A DNA stretch of 56,915 nucleotides from Akkermansiaceae bacterium UBA2381 (GTDB taxonomy: Bacteria > Verrucomicrobiota > Verrucomicrobiia > Verrucomicrobiales > DEV007): NCBI GenBank assembly GCA_002344215.1, contig DDSV01000003.1:146265-203179 (forward strand), given 5' to 3'. The notes under the pieces were generated by a model. That model did no database searches. It was given only the letters and a program-made list of their open reading frames with translations, and was not told the DNA's origin. The position numbers and the translations under genes are program-made. Shown in pieces: positions 44,485 to 53,960 of this stretch. Each line of letters starts with the position of its first letter. Within the stretch, counting starts at the first letter, position 1.

Positions 44485-45960
44485 ATGGGTCGTTTCCGCG
44501 TCGGAATTATCGGGCTTCTTCAGGAGTCGAATACCTTCATCGCCCGCCAAACGCGGCGGGCTGACTTCGAGGCGGATCTGCTGCTAAAAGGCGAAGCGAT
44601 CCGATCCAGAATGGAGTCTGCTCCGCATGAGGTGGGTGGCTTTTTTGCCGGATTGGCCGAGGCCGGGATCGAGGCGGTTCCGATTTTTCTCGCACGCGCC
44701 CTTCCCTATGGGGTGATCGGGAGAGAGGATTTTGAAGGGTTGGTCCGAGAGATGTTGGATGCCCTGTCCGAAGCGGGTGAACTCGACGGGGTGCTGGCCG
44801 CTCCCCACGGAGCGACGGTCGCGGAGGGGTACCCGGATGCCGATGGATACTGGCTCTCTCAGGTTCGCCAGCGGGTTGGATCAGGTGTTCCTGTCATCGC
44901 CACGCTCGATCCGCATGCCAATTTAAGCGAGGCGATGGTCGATGCCACGGACGCGCTCATTGCCTACTCGACCAACCCCCATCTTGATCAGCGGGAGACG
45001 GGAATGAAGGCGGCGGACATGATGCGCCGGATCCTCGTCGGGGAAATTCGACCGGCGCAGGCGGCTGCTTTTCCGCCGATGGCGATCAATATTCAATGCC
45101 AGAACACTTCGGAGGATCCGTTGAAGAGCCTTTGCAACGCGATGGCGCCGGTTTTTGCCGCCCCGGGCATTCTCGGTGGGTCGCTGATTCTGGGTTTCCC
45201 CTATGCCGATGTGGTCGAGATGGGCTCGGCGGTGGTGGTGATTGCTGACGATGACCTTATGAAGGCGCAGGAGGCAGCCGATGAGATGGGTCGACTCATG
45301 TGGGATCGGAGAGCCGATTTTGACCCGAAATTCCTCAGTGTTGAGGAGGCTGTTTCCCGTGCTGCTACGCGATTAGAGCGTCCCGTCGTGCTGCTGGATA
45401 TGGGGGACAACGTCGGTGGCGGATCTCCAGCCGACAGCACCGCAATCGTTCAGGAGTGGTTGAAACGAGGCCGGTCGGAGGAGCGGGCCTTTGCCTGCCT
45501 CTTTGATCCCCGGGTGGCCGGGAGAGCCTGCGAGTTGGGAGTGGGAGCTGTCTTCGAAGGAGTTGTCGGTGATCCCGCTGACCCGGTCACCGGTAGGTTC
45601 TCCATTGAGTCTCTCCATGAGGGGAAATTTGTCGAAACGATGGCTCGTCATGGCGGGTTCTCTGAGTTTGATCAGGGGAAGACCGTCGTTCTACGGCATC
45701 AGGGCAGCGGACTGACTCTCATGGTGACGGAGCGACGGATGGCCCCGTTCAGCCTTTCGCAGTTAACGAGTTTCGGAATTGATCCCGAGAGCTTTGATCT
45801 GATCGTCGCGAAGGGAGTTATCGCCCCCATGGCAGCCTATGCCCCCGTTGCGAAAGGAGGATTTCTCCATGTCGATTCTCCCGGCGTGACCCGTGCTGAT
45901 ATGACACGGTTGAGTTACCGGAATCGGCGGATACCGCTTTTTCCCTTCGAGAAAGACTAA
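44485..45960 (+). CDS. M81 family (MlrC-like) metallopeptidase
   Basis: A 491-aa protein of the M81/MlrC family (DUF1485 plus MlrC C-terminal domain), named after microcystin-degrading protein MlrC and common in bacteria that do not degrade microcystin. N-terminal domain signatures: IGLLQESNTFIARQT, HGATVAEGYPDADGYWL, ATLDPHANLSEAM and a zinc-site segment TNPHLDQRETG. The C-terminal domain contains DMGDNVGGGSPADST. Natural substrates are unclear. Amide or lactam bonds of small peptides are likely. No signal peptide is seen. The gene ends one base from the stop of the converging RraA-like gene. Confidence 0.85.
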   Translation: MGRFRVGIIGLLQESNTFIARQTRRADFEADLLLKGEAIRSRMESAPHEVGGFFAGLAEAGIEAVPIFLARALPYGVIGREDFEGLVREMLDALSEAGELDGVLAAPHGATVAEGYPDADGYWLSQVRQRVGSGVPVIATLDPHANLSEAMVDATDALIAYSTNPHLDQRETGMKAADMMRRILVGEIRPAQAAAFPPMAINIQCQNTSEDPLKSLCNAMAPVFAAPGILGGSLILGFPYADVVEMGSAVVVIADDDLMKAQEAADEMGRLMWDRRADFDPKFLSVEEAVSRAATRLERPVVLLDMGDNVGGGSPADSTAIVQEWLKRGRSEERAFACLFDPRVAGRACELGVGAVFEGVVGDPADPVTGRFSIESLHEGKFVETMARHGGFSEFDQGKTVVLRHQGSGLTLMVTERRMAPFSLSQLTSFGIDPESFDLIVAKGVIAPMAAYAPVAKGGFLHVDSPGVTRADMTRLSYRNRRIPLFPFEKD

Positions 45961-45961
45961 A

Positions 45962-46612
45962 TCAAAGGATTCCGTGTTTCCGGAAAACCTCACCGACCGG
46001 AACCCCGGCGGCAAGTTCGGCTCTCACCGTGTTCTCTCCGGAGACCTTCGTTTTTGCGGCAGCCACCGCTTCCGCGGCAACCGCTTGGGGGATGACGACG
46101 ACGCCATCACAATCGCCGAGGATGTAGTCACCCTGACAGATGGAAACGCCATCGATGACAATCGGTTCGGTGATACTGATGACGTCGAGTCGCCCTTTGC
46201 TGTCCGCTGGTGAGCAGCCGATCCCGAAGACAGGGAAGGGGAGCTGGTTGAGGGCCCAGAGATCGCGCGAACAGCCGGTCATGACGATTCCGTTGACTCC
46301 CTTGGCGAGACAGGCGGTGCTGAGCAGTTCTCCCCAAAAGGCGCAACTCCGGTCGTAGTCCGCATCGACCACGAGGACATCCCCGTTTTTGGCCGCGTCA
46401 ATCGCCGCCATCTCAAGTTGATAGGGGTGCTCAGGCACCGCGTGGACGACTTCGGCCTTCATTGTAAAGACGCGTCCCGCGACCCGGTCCGCCGGGGTGA
46501 GCGCGCGGACCTCGGGAGAGAACACCTGATTCGGATAACCGAGAGAATCAAGGACGTCGGCCAGAACGGCAGAATAAAGGGACTGGAGATCGTCAATCAG
46601 GGGTTCGCTCAT
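45962..46612 (-). CDS. RraA-like aldolase/decarboxylase family protein
   Basis: A 216-aa protein related to RraA and to 4-hydroxy-4-methyl-2-oxoglutarate aldolase (once misnamed dimethylmenaquinone methyltransferase). Motifs: LADVLDSLGYP near the start, GELLSTACLAKGVNGIV, GCSRD (family usually DGxxRD, so the first acidic residue of the metal or substrate site is changed), and GDCDGVVVIPQ. ATG 46612 is preferred over an upstream ATG six codons earlier. With the DHDPS-family gene 87 bp upstream on the same strand it suggests breakdown of a hydroxy- or oxo-acid. The function is otherwise unassigned. Confidence 0.82.
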   Translation of the reverse strand: MSEPLIDDLQSLYSAVLADVLDSLGYPNQVFSPEVRALTPADRVAGRVFTMKAEVVHAVPEHPYQLEMAAIDAAKNGDVLVVDADYDRSCAFWGELLSTACLAKGVNGIVMTGCSRDLWALNQLPFPVFGIGCSPADSKGRLDVISITEPIVIDGVSICQGDYILGDCDGVVVIPQAVAAEAVAAAKTKVSGENTVRAELAAGVPVGEVFRKHGIL

Positions 46613-46699
46613 GGTCAGAAAGACTGGCACCGGGAAACGGTTTGTCGAGAAGGGTTTGGGACGAATCTGCGTAAGATCGCGCCCTTTCCATCAGTCCCT

Positions 46700-47743
46700 T
46701 CAAAGGTTCATCCACCGATCCAGATTTTCGGCGATGAAGGTGGTATCCTGCCATTCAGGATAGGCTTGGATGACTCGCTCAAGCTCTGCCTCCTGCCCTG
46801 GGGAGAGGTCTTCGTGAGGATCGAGGCAACGTCGGGAAGGCATTAGTCCATCGCGCCGGAGCATCTCGTTGATCCCGGGAATACAGCCTTTGAATTCATT
46901 CGCGGGATCGAAAATCGCGCTGTTAAAATCGGTGAGACTGGCATTGAGGGCAGCCCATTCCGCGGCGCTTTTATCGCTCTTCTTCACTTCCTCCAGCAAG
47001 GCCACCGCCTTTCGAGTCCCGACTGCCCATTGTCCGAGCAGCCCTCCGACGATGCGCCTTGGCGGGTTTCCCCAGGGGAAGGGAGTAATCAGGTCGTGGA
47101 TGATATTATCGTCGTTGCCCGTATAAAGGGCGATGTCTTCGCGACCACTGTCCGCAACGGCACGAACCACCTCAAGGGTCGCGTAGCGATTGAATGGCGC
47201 GATTTTGATCGCAAGGACTCCATCGATCTCCGCAAACTCGCGCCAGAATCGGTAACCGTAGGTCCGCCCGCCGATGCCCGGCTGCAGGTAGAACCCGATC
47301 GCCGGAATGAGGGAGGCCACTTCACGACAGTGATCGACCAACTGCCGGTCGCTGGCCTGGCCAAGAGCACTGAGGCTGAGCAGTCCGGCATGGTAGCCGT
47401 GCTTTCGCGCTAATGCCGCTTCACCGACGGCTTGTTCCGTGTTGCCGCAAATCCCGGAAATCATGGCAAAAGATTTACCGGGATTTACCCGACTTCTGAC
47501 TTCCGTGGCGCAGCATTCAAGGACTGCTTCGAAAAGACCATGCTTCGGGTCGCGGATCTCAAACTGGGTCGTGTGAACTCCCACGGCAACTCCGCCCGCA
47601 CCGGCATCCGCATAGTAGCGGAGCAGAGCGCGTTGATGGTAAGGCGACCACGAGCGATCCTCGTTTAATGCCAGCGGCATCGCGGGTATGACCTGACCTT
47701 CGGAGAGGTGGCGACGCAGAGTCCCTGAATCCAGCGAAATCAT
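46700..47743 (-). CDS. Dihydrodipicolinate synthase family aldolase
   Basis: A 347-aa class I aldolase/lyase of the DapA/NanA superfamily. Visible features are a TIM-barrel start (QVIPAMPLALNEDRSW), GAGGVAVGVHTTQFEI, and AIKIAPFNRY with the Schiff-base Lys. It is longer than DapA (about 290 aa) and has a C-terminal extension, as in sugar-acid aldolases of this superfamily, so DapA itself is unlikely. The ATG at 47743 has an AAAGGA site eight bases upstream. Further upstream in-frame codons would run through a tRNA gene and are rejected. It is probably cotranscribed with the RraA-like gene. Confidence 0.82.
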   Translation of the reverse strand: MISLDSGTLRRHLSEGQVIPAMPLALNEDRSWSPYHQRALLRYYADAGAGGVAVGVHTTQFEIRDPKHGLFEAVLECCATEVRSRVNPGKSFAMISGICGNTEQAVGEAALARKHGYHAGLLSLSALGQASDRQLVDHCREVASLIPAIGFYLQPGIGGRTYGYRFWREFAEIDGVLAIKIAPFNRYATLEVVRAVADSGREDIALYTGNDDNIIHDLITPFPWGNPPRRIVGGLLGQWAVGTRKAVALLEEVKKSDKSAAEWAALNASLTDFNSAIFDPANEFKGCIPGINEMLRRDGLMPSRRCLDPHEDLSPGQEAELERVIQAYPEWQDTTFIAENLDRWMNL

Positions 47744-47778
47744 AAAGGGATTCCTTTTTCGGGTTTGGAAAAAGGAAA

Positions 47779-47851
47779 TGGAAAGACTGGGACTCGAACC
47801 CAGGACCAATTGGTTAAAAGCCAACTGCTCTACCAACTGAGCTACCTTTCC
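47779..47851 (-). tRNA. tRNA-Lys (UUU)
   Basis: A 73-nt cloverleaf on the minus strand: acceptor GGAAAGG pairs with TCTTTCC (one G-U), the D arm contains AGCTCAGTTGGTAGAGC, the anticodon loop CTTTTAA gives anticodon UUU between GTTGG and CCAAT arms, and the T arm is CTGGGTTCGAGTCCCAG. No CCA is encoded (T follows the discriminator A), so it must be added after transcription. Confidence 0.95.
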
Positions 47852-47912
47852 GTTGAGAGCTTGTCACCGGCACAAGACCGGGACGGGCGCGAAATTTAGT
47901 CAGGCTTCGGGA

Positions 47913-48602
47913 TCACGCAAGCGAAAGTTCGTCTAATATCTCTAAAAGACTTCGCTGACCTTTCCCGACACGGAAGTGGTGGAATCCGGCTGCTTCAGCT
48001 CCTTCCCAGTCGCAGACGGGATCGTCTCCGACATGCATGATTTCCGCCGGAGCAAGGTTCAAGGCTCGACAGGCCTCCTCGAAAATGCGCGGATCCGGCT
48101 TGGATGCCCGCAATTCACAGGAGAGAAAGATCTCCTCAAAGTGATCGATCAACCCGAGATCCGAAAGAATCCGGCGGAGTCGACTGTCAAAATTGGAGAC
48201 GACAACACAAGGAAACCGGGAAGAGATCGTTTCGAGGACGCGGACCGCATTCTCGTCTGCGACCCAGGTACCCGGTTCTTCGAAATGGAGGTAGAGGGCT
48301 TCGAAGAACGCGTCAAACTCCTCTTTACCCGGAAGCTGAGTCCCGGATTCGGAGAAGACGGCATGAACGAGTCGGTGCCACCAGTGTTTCTCGGAGGGAT
48401 CACTCTCCGCGGGGCCTTCCGAGAAGGGTAGGGGGGTATTTTTCCAGACGCTTCTGAAGGCCGCTGCAAGCTTCACGGGGTCGGAAGGGATTCCGAACCG
48501 GGCCGCCACCGTTGCATAGGAGCTTCCGACGTCTTCCGTCAGATGGATGAGTGTGCCCGCCGCGTCGAAACTGACTGCTTTGATCTCTGAGGGCTGAATC
48601 AT
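47913..48602 (-). CDS. HAD-superfamily hydrolase, REG-2-like
   Basis: A 229-aa HAD subfamily IA hydrolase. Motif I is FDAAGTLI (D13), where the second Asp of DxDxT is Ala15, as in HDHD3/REG-2-type members. Motif II is VVSNFDSR, motif III a Lys in RASKPDPRIFEEA, and motif IV HVGDDPVCDWEGA. The helical cap lies at about residues 20-110. Without the second Asp, the usual phosphatase general acid is missing, so activity may be weak or different. ATG 48602 gives the standard N-terminus. It sits alone between tRNA-Lys and the divergent nusA operon. Confidence 0.85.
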   Translation of the reverse strand: MIQPSEIKAVSFDAAGTLIHLTEDVGSSYATVAARFGIPSDPVKLAAAFRSVWKNTPLPFSEGPAESDPSEKHWWHRLVHAVFSESGTQLPGKEEFDAFFEALYLHFEEPGTWVADENAVRVLETISSRFPCVVVSNFDSRLRRILSDLGLIDHFEEIFLSCELRASKPDPRIFEEACRALNLAPAEIMHVGDDPVCDWEGAEAAGFHHFRVGKGQRSLLEILDELSLA

Positions 48603-48726
48603 TTCAATTTTCGAGCAATCCCTGCTTGATTTGCGGGGAATTACGTGTTGCCTAAGGAAAGGTGAGCGGATATGTTCGCGACCCTGCAATCTTGAGATTC
48701 CGGACCAGTGGTGGCCGGGTTGATTA

Positions 48727-48750
48727 AGTGGGCTTGTCCCGCTTTTTTTT
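48727..48750 (+). terminator. Intrinsic terminator or attenuator in the nusA leader
   Basis: AGTGGG, loop CTTGT, CCCGCT followed by eight T: a short stem (one G-T pair) and T-tract oriented toward nusA, ending 31 bp before its start. It could terminate an upstream transcript or attenuate nusA. No coding gene lies between it and the HAD start. Confidence 0.6.
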
Positions 48751-48780
48751 GTCTCATCATCAAAGGACCAGTTGGAGAAA

Positions 48781-50109
48781 ATGACAAACGAACTGTTAGC
48801 ACTTTTCGAATATTACGAGAAAGAGAAGGGGATCAAGCGCGATACGATGATCGACGCGCTTGAGACCGCCCTGCTCTCTGCTTCCCGTAAAAGTATCGGA
48901 CCCGCGCGTGAGATGCGCATTCACATCGATCCGGAGAAGGGGGACATCCGTGCCTTCGCGACCCTGATCGTTCGTGATCGCGTGACCAATCCCTACGACG
49001 AGGTCGACATCTTCACGGCCCGCCGCCTTAAGCCCGGCATCGACGTGGGTGCGGACCTCGAGGTGGACATCACTCCCTCCAATTTTGGTCGTATCGCCGC
49101 GCAGACCGCTAAGCAGACCATGATGCAGCGTCTCCGCCAGGCCGAGAAGGAGATGATCTATGACGAGTTCAAAGATCGTGCCGGAGATATCGTGAGTGGC
49201 ACTGTCAGAAGATTTGAGCGCGGGGACGTATACATCGACCTCGGCAAGTTTGAGGGGGTCATGCATCAGCGTGAGCGCGTCGCGACCGAGGAATATAACG
49301 TCGGTGATCGCGTCAGAGCCTATGTGGTTGCCGTGGAGAACGGTGCGCGCGGTCCTGAAATCATCCTTTCGAGGAGCCATCCGAATTTCGTTCGTCGTCT
49401 TTTTGAGTCAGAGGTGAGTGAAATCGCCGACCGGACGGTCGAGATTCGTTCTCTGGCCCGTGAGGCCGGCTACCGCACCAAGGTGGCTGTTTACAGCGCC
49501 GATGAAAAGGTGGACCCGGTGGGTGCCTGCGTCGGTCTCCGGGGTGCCCGGGTCAAGAACATCGTTCGTGAGCTGAACAACGAGAAAGTCGACATCATTC
49601 GCTGGAGTGATGATATGCGCGCTTTTGTGCAGGAGGCCCTCAAGCCCGCCGAAATCAAGTCCATCACCATCGACGAGGCGAAGAAATCTATTCTCGTCAA
49701 GGTGGACGAAGAGGAGCTTTCCAAAGCGATCGGACGACGCGGCCAGAATGCCCGTCTCACTGCCCGCCTGATTGGTTGGGACGTCCAGGTGCAGAAGGAT
49801 GAATCGGCTCACGAGGCGTTTGAGGCGCAGGTCGCTGGAGCTGCCAACGCCATTACTGTCGCCGGTATCGAGACAGAAATGGCTCAGGCCCTTGTGCGCG
49901 GAGGTCTGACCTCGCTTGAGATGCTGGCCAATGATGTGGACGATGTTGATATCGCCGGAGTTCTTGGTATTCCCGTGGAGGAGGCTCGTGCCGTCCGTGA
50001 GAAGGCCATCATCGCGACCGGCGGGACGATTTCTGCCGGCGATACCTCCACAGTGGAGGAGACCGCGGCGCCTGAGGCAGTTGCTGAAGAGGAGCCGGTC
50101 GAAGGCTAG
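48781..50109 (+). CDS. nusA: Transcription termination/antitermination factor NusA
   Basis: RNA-polymerase-binding factor controlling pausing, termination and antitermination. The 442-aa product starts MTNELLALFEYYEKEKGI, the usual N-terminal polymerase-binding domain, followed by an S1 domain (about residues 133-200; GTVRRFERGDVYIDLGKFEG), two KH domains (DPVGACVGLRGARVKNIV, KAIGRRGQNARLTARLIGW) and a C-terminal helix-hairpin-helix-like part (GLTSLEMLANDVDDVDIAGV) ending in an acidic tail. Upstream rimP, usual in this operon, is absent. A TTG three codons earlier exists, but ATG 48781 has GGAG just upstream. It heads the nusA-infB-rbfA-nrnA group. Confidence 0.94.
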   Translation: MTNELLALFEYYEKEKGIKRDTMIDALETALLSASRKSIGPAREMRIHIDPEKGDIRAFATLIVRDRVTNPYDEVDIFTARRLKPGIDVGADLEVDITPSNFGRIAAQTAKQTMMQRLRQAEKEMIYDEFKDRAGDIVSGTVRRFERGDVYIDLGKFEGVMHQRERVATEEYNVGDRVRAYVVAVENGARGPEIILSRSHPNFVRRLFESEVSEIADRTVEIRSLAREAGYRTKVAVYSADEKVDPVGACVGLRGARVKNIVRELNNEKVDIIRWSDDMRAFVQEALKPAEIKSITIDEAKKSILVKVDEEELSKAIGRRGQNARLTARLIGWDVQVQKDESAHEAFEAQVAGAANAITVAGIETEMAQALVRGGLTSLEMLANDVDDVDIAGVLGIPVEEARAVREKAIIATGGTISAGDTSTVEETAAPEAVAEEEPVEG

Positions 50110-50225
50110 GGAGGGGGGAGTGGTGACTCCTGCCCTTCTCAATTTGACAACGCATTTCATTTATCCAGAGTATTTTCCCCTTTCCGGGCCCCCTTGGGGC
50201 TCCTTCACTACCCCCTGATTCCCTT

Positions 50226-52352
<2,127 letters not shown>

Positions 52353-52401
52353 GTGACGTGCCGGAAAAAGACGGGTGTTCCGGCCCCGTTCCCTTCAAAT
52401 C

Positions 52402-52779
52402 ATGAGCCAGCGCATCGCCCGTATCAACGAACTGCTCAAGCGCGAGATCAGCGGTTGCATTGAGAAGAATTTCGAGTTTCCCGACATCCTCGTGACCATT
52501 CACGATGTCGAGACGGCGATCGATCTTAAGACCGCTTTGGTCTACATCGGGGTAATTGGCTCTGAGGACCAAACCCGGGACGTGCTAAGGCGTCTCAATG
52601 CGAAACGCGGCATGATTCAGAGCATGGTGATGAAGCGGGTCGTTCTTCGGAGCACTCCGGTCCTGACCTTCAAAATCGACGAGTCCATCGAAAGGGGCGT
52701 CCGGATTCTGAATATTCTTGACGAGATCGGTGAGATCGACCTTCCCGACGAGCCGGGTGACGTCAAGCCGGAGCGCTGA
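52402..52779 (+). CDS. rbfA: 30S ribosome-binding factor RbfA
   Basis: Small KH-fold protein that binds the 30S subunit and helps 16S rRNA maturation. The 125-aa product starts MSQRIARINELLKREISGCI. It contains VTIHDVETAIDLKTALVYIGV and the KH region with RRLNAKRGMIQSMVMKRVVL and PVLTFKIDESIERGVRI. The tail is acidic. ATG 52402 is chosen over in-frame starts upstream because it gives the family N-terminus. Position after infB is standard. Confidence 0.93.
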   Translation: MSQRIARINELLKREISGCIEKNFEFPDILVTIHDVETAIDLKTALVYIGVIGSEDQTRDVLRRLNAKRGMIQSMVMKRVVLRSTPVLTFKIDESIERGVRILNILDEIGEIDLPDEPGDVKPER

Positions 52780-52851
52780 GCTCCCTTTTTGGTTTCCCTT
52801 CGGAGCACAGGATACTACCCTTTTGGTCCGGACATCCAACCCTCTTAGCTT

Positions 52852-53829
52852 TTGCCTGCGACCCTGTCAGATCTCAAGGAGCGAATCGAAGCGGCGGCTT
52901 CCATCATGGTCGTGAGCCACGACCGACCTGACGGAGATGCCATCGGGTCGGCCGTGGGAATGGGCCTGCTCTTGAAGAAGCTGGGGAAGACGGTGGAGAT
53001 CGTGAATGCTGATCCGGTCCCCGAGAGTCTGGCCTTTCTTCCCGGGAGTGAACTGATCCAAGCTCCCTCGGGACAGTCGGACGCGGACCTCCTCATCGTC
53101 CTCGACTCGGCCGGTAAGGACAGAATCAGCGCAGCTGTCTGGGAAATGGCTGCCCGGGTGCAAACAGTGATCAACATCGACCATCACGTCAGTAACACGG
53201 GTTTCGGAGACTTGGTCTATGTCGACAGTGTTTCTCCGGCGACCGGTCAGATCGTCTTCGAGATCGCGAGTTTCTCATCCTGGCCCATGGATGCGGCCAT
53301 CGCTGAGAACCTCATGGCCGCCATTTCGACGGATACAGGCAGCTTTCGCTATCCGGCGACGACTCCCAAAACCTTTCACATTGCGGGGGAACTCGCCGCG
53401 TTGGGGGTCGATTTGGGGAGGCTCAACCGCATGCTCTACGAGAATTACCCGGAGAGACGGGTCATGGCGCTGAAGCTGCTCCTGCAGAATCTCCGGATCG
53501 ACTTCGAAGGACGATGTGCCAGTGTCAGCCTGCCACTCACCCTGTCCCGGGAACTCGGTCTTCAGACAGGGGACACGGAAGGGGTCATCGACGTGATCCG
53601 CGCGATCGACTCGGTGATGGTGGCCGTCTTTTTTGAGGAATTGGCCGATGGAAAAATACGGGTCAGTTCACGGTCGAAGAACGCTCGATACGGTGTCGGC
53701 GAGATCTGTGCCCGTTTCGGGGGCGGAGGCCACATCCTCGCGGCGGGAGCGAGGCTCGCAGGGCCTCTTGAGATAGCAGTGACCCGATTTCTCGCCGCGG
53801 TAGAGGAGTCCCTTGATCGACCGATCTGA
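52852..53829 (+). CDS. nrnA: DHH-family phosphoesterase, NrnA-like
   Basis: Bifunctional oligoribonuclease (nanoRNase) and pAp phosphatase family, 325 aa. DHH domain motifs: SHDRPDGDAIGS, LIVLDSAGKDR, INIDHHVSNTGFGD, and AAISTDTGSFRY. The C-terminal DHHA1 domain ends with RFGGGGHILAAGAR. The start codon is TTG at 52852. No better ATG lies before the first motif. Its place after rbfA is common in many bacteria. It degrades very short RNAs left by other nucleases. Activity toward cyclic dinucleotides is possible but cannot be told from sequence. Confidence 0.9.
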   Translation: MPATLSDLKERIEAAASIMVVSHDRPDGDAIGSAVGMGLLLKKLGKTVEIVNADPVPESLAFLPGSELIQAPSGQSDADLLIVLDSAGKDRISAAVWEMAARVQTVINIDHHVSNTGFGDLVYVDSVSPATGQIVFEIASFSSWPMDAAIAENLMAAISTDTGSFRYPATTPKTFHIAGELAALGVDLGRLNRMLYENYPERRVMALKLLLQNLRIDFEGRCASVSLPLTLSRELGLQTGDTEGVIDVIRAIDSVMVAVFFEELADGKIRVSSRSKNARYGVGEICARFGGGGHILAAGARLAGPLEIAVTRFLAAVEESLDRPI

Positions 53830-53862
53830 CCGGAGCGCGGGATTCGAAGTTTGAACGTCGGT

Positions 53863-53898
53863 CCCCCGGTGGATGTCCATCCTCGTCAATCCCGGGGG
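53863..53898. other. GC-rich nested hairpin between nrnA and the NfeD gene
   Basis: CCCCCGG (53863-53869) pairs with CCGGGGG (53892-53898). Inside, GGATG pairs with CATCC. No T-tract follows, so a terminator role is uncertain. Confidence 0.4.
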
Positions 53899-53960
53899 GA
53901 GTCTATCGCGTCACTTTAATTGCGGTGGACGAATTCTGCCGATCTTTCTATTTTAGACTT

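Noticed and set aside
47744..47836. N-terminal extension of the DHDPS-family gene
   Set aside because: The added codons lie inside the tRNA-Lys gene. A good ribosome binding site precedes ATG 47743.
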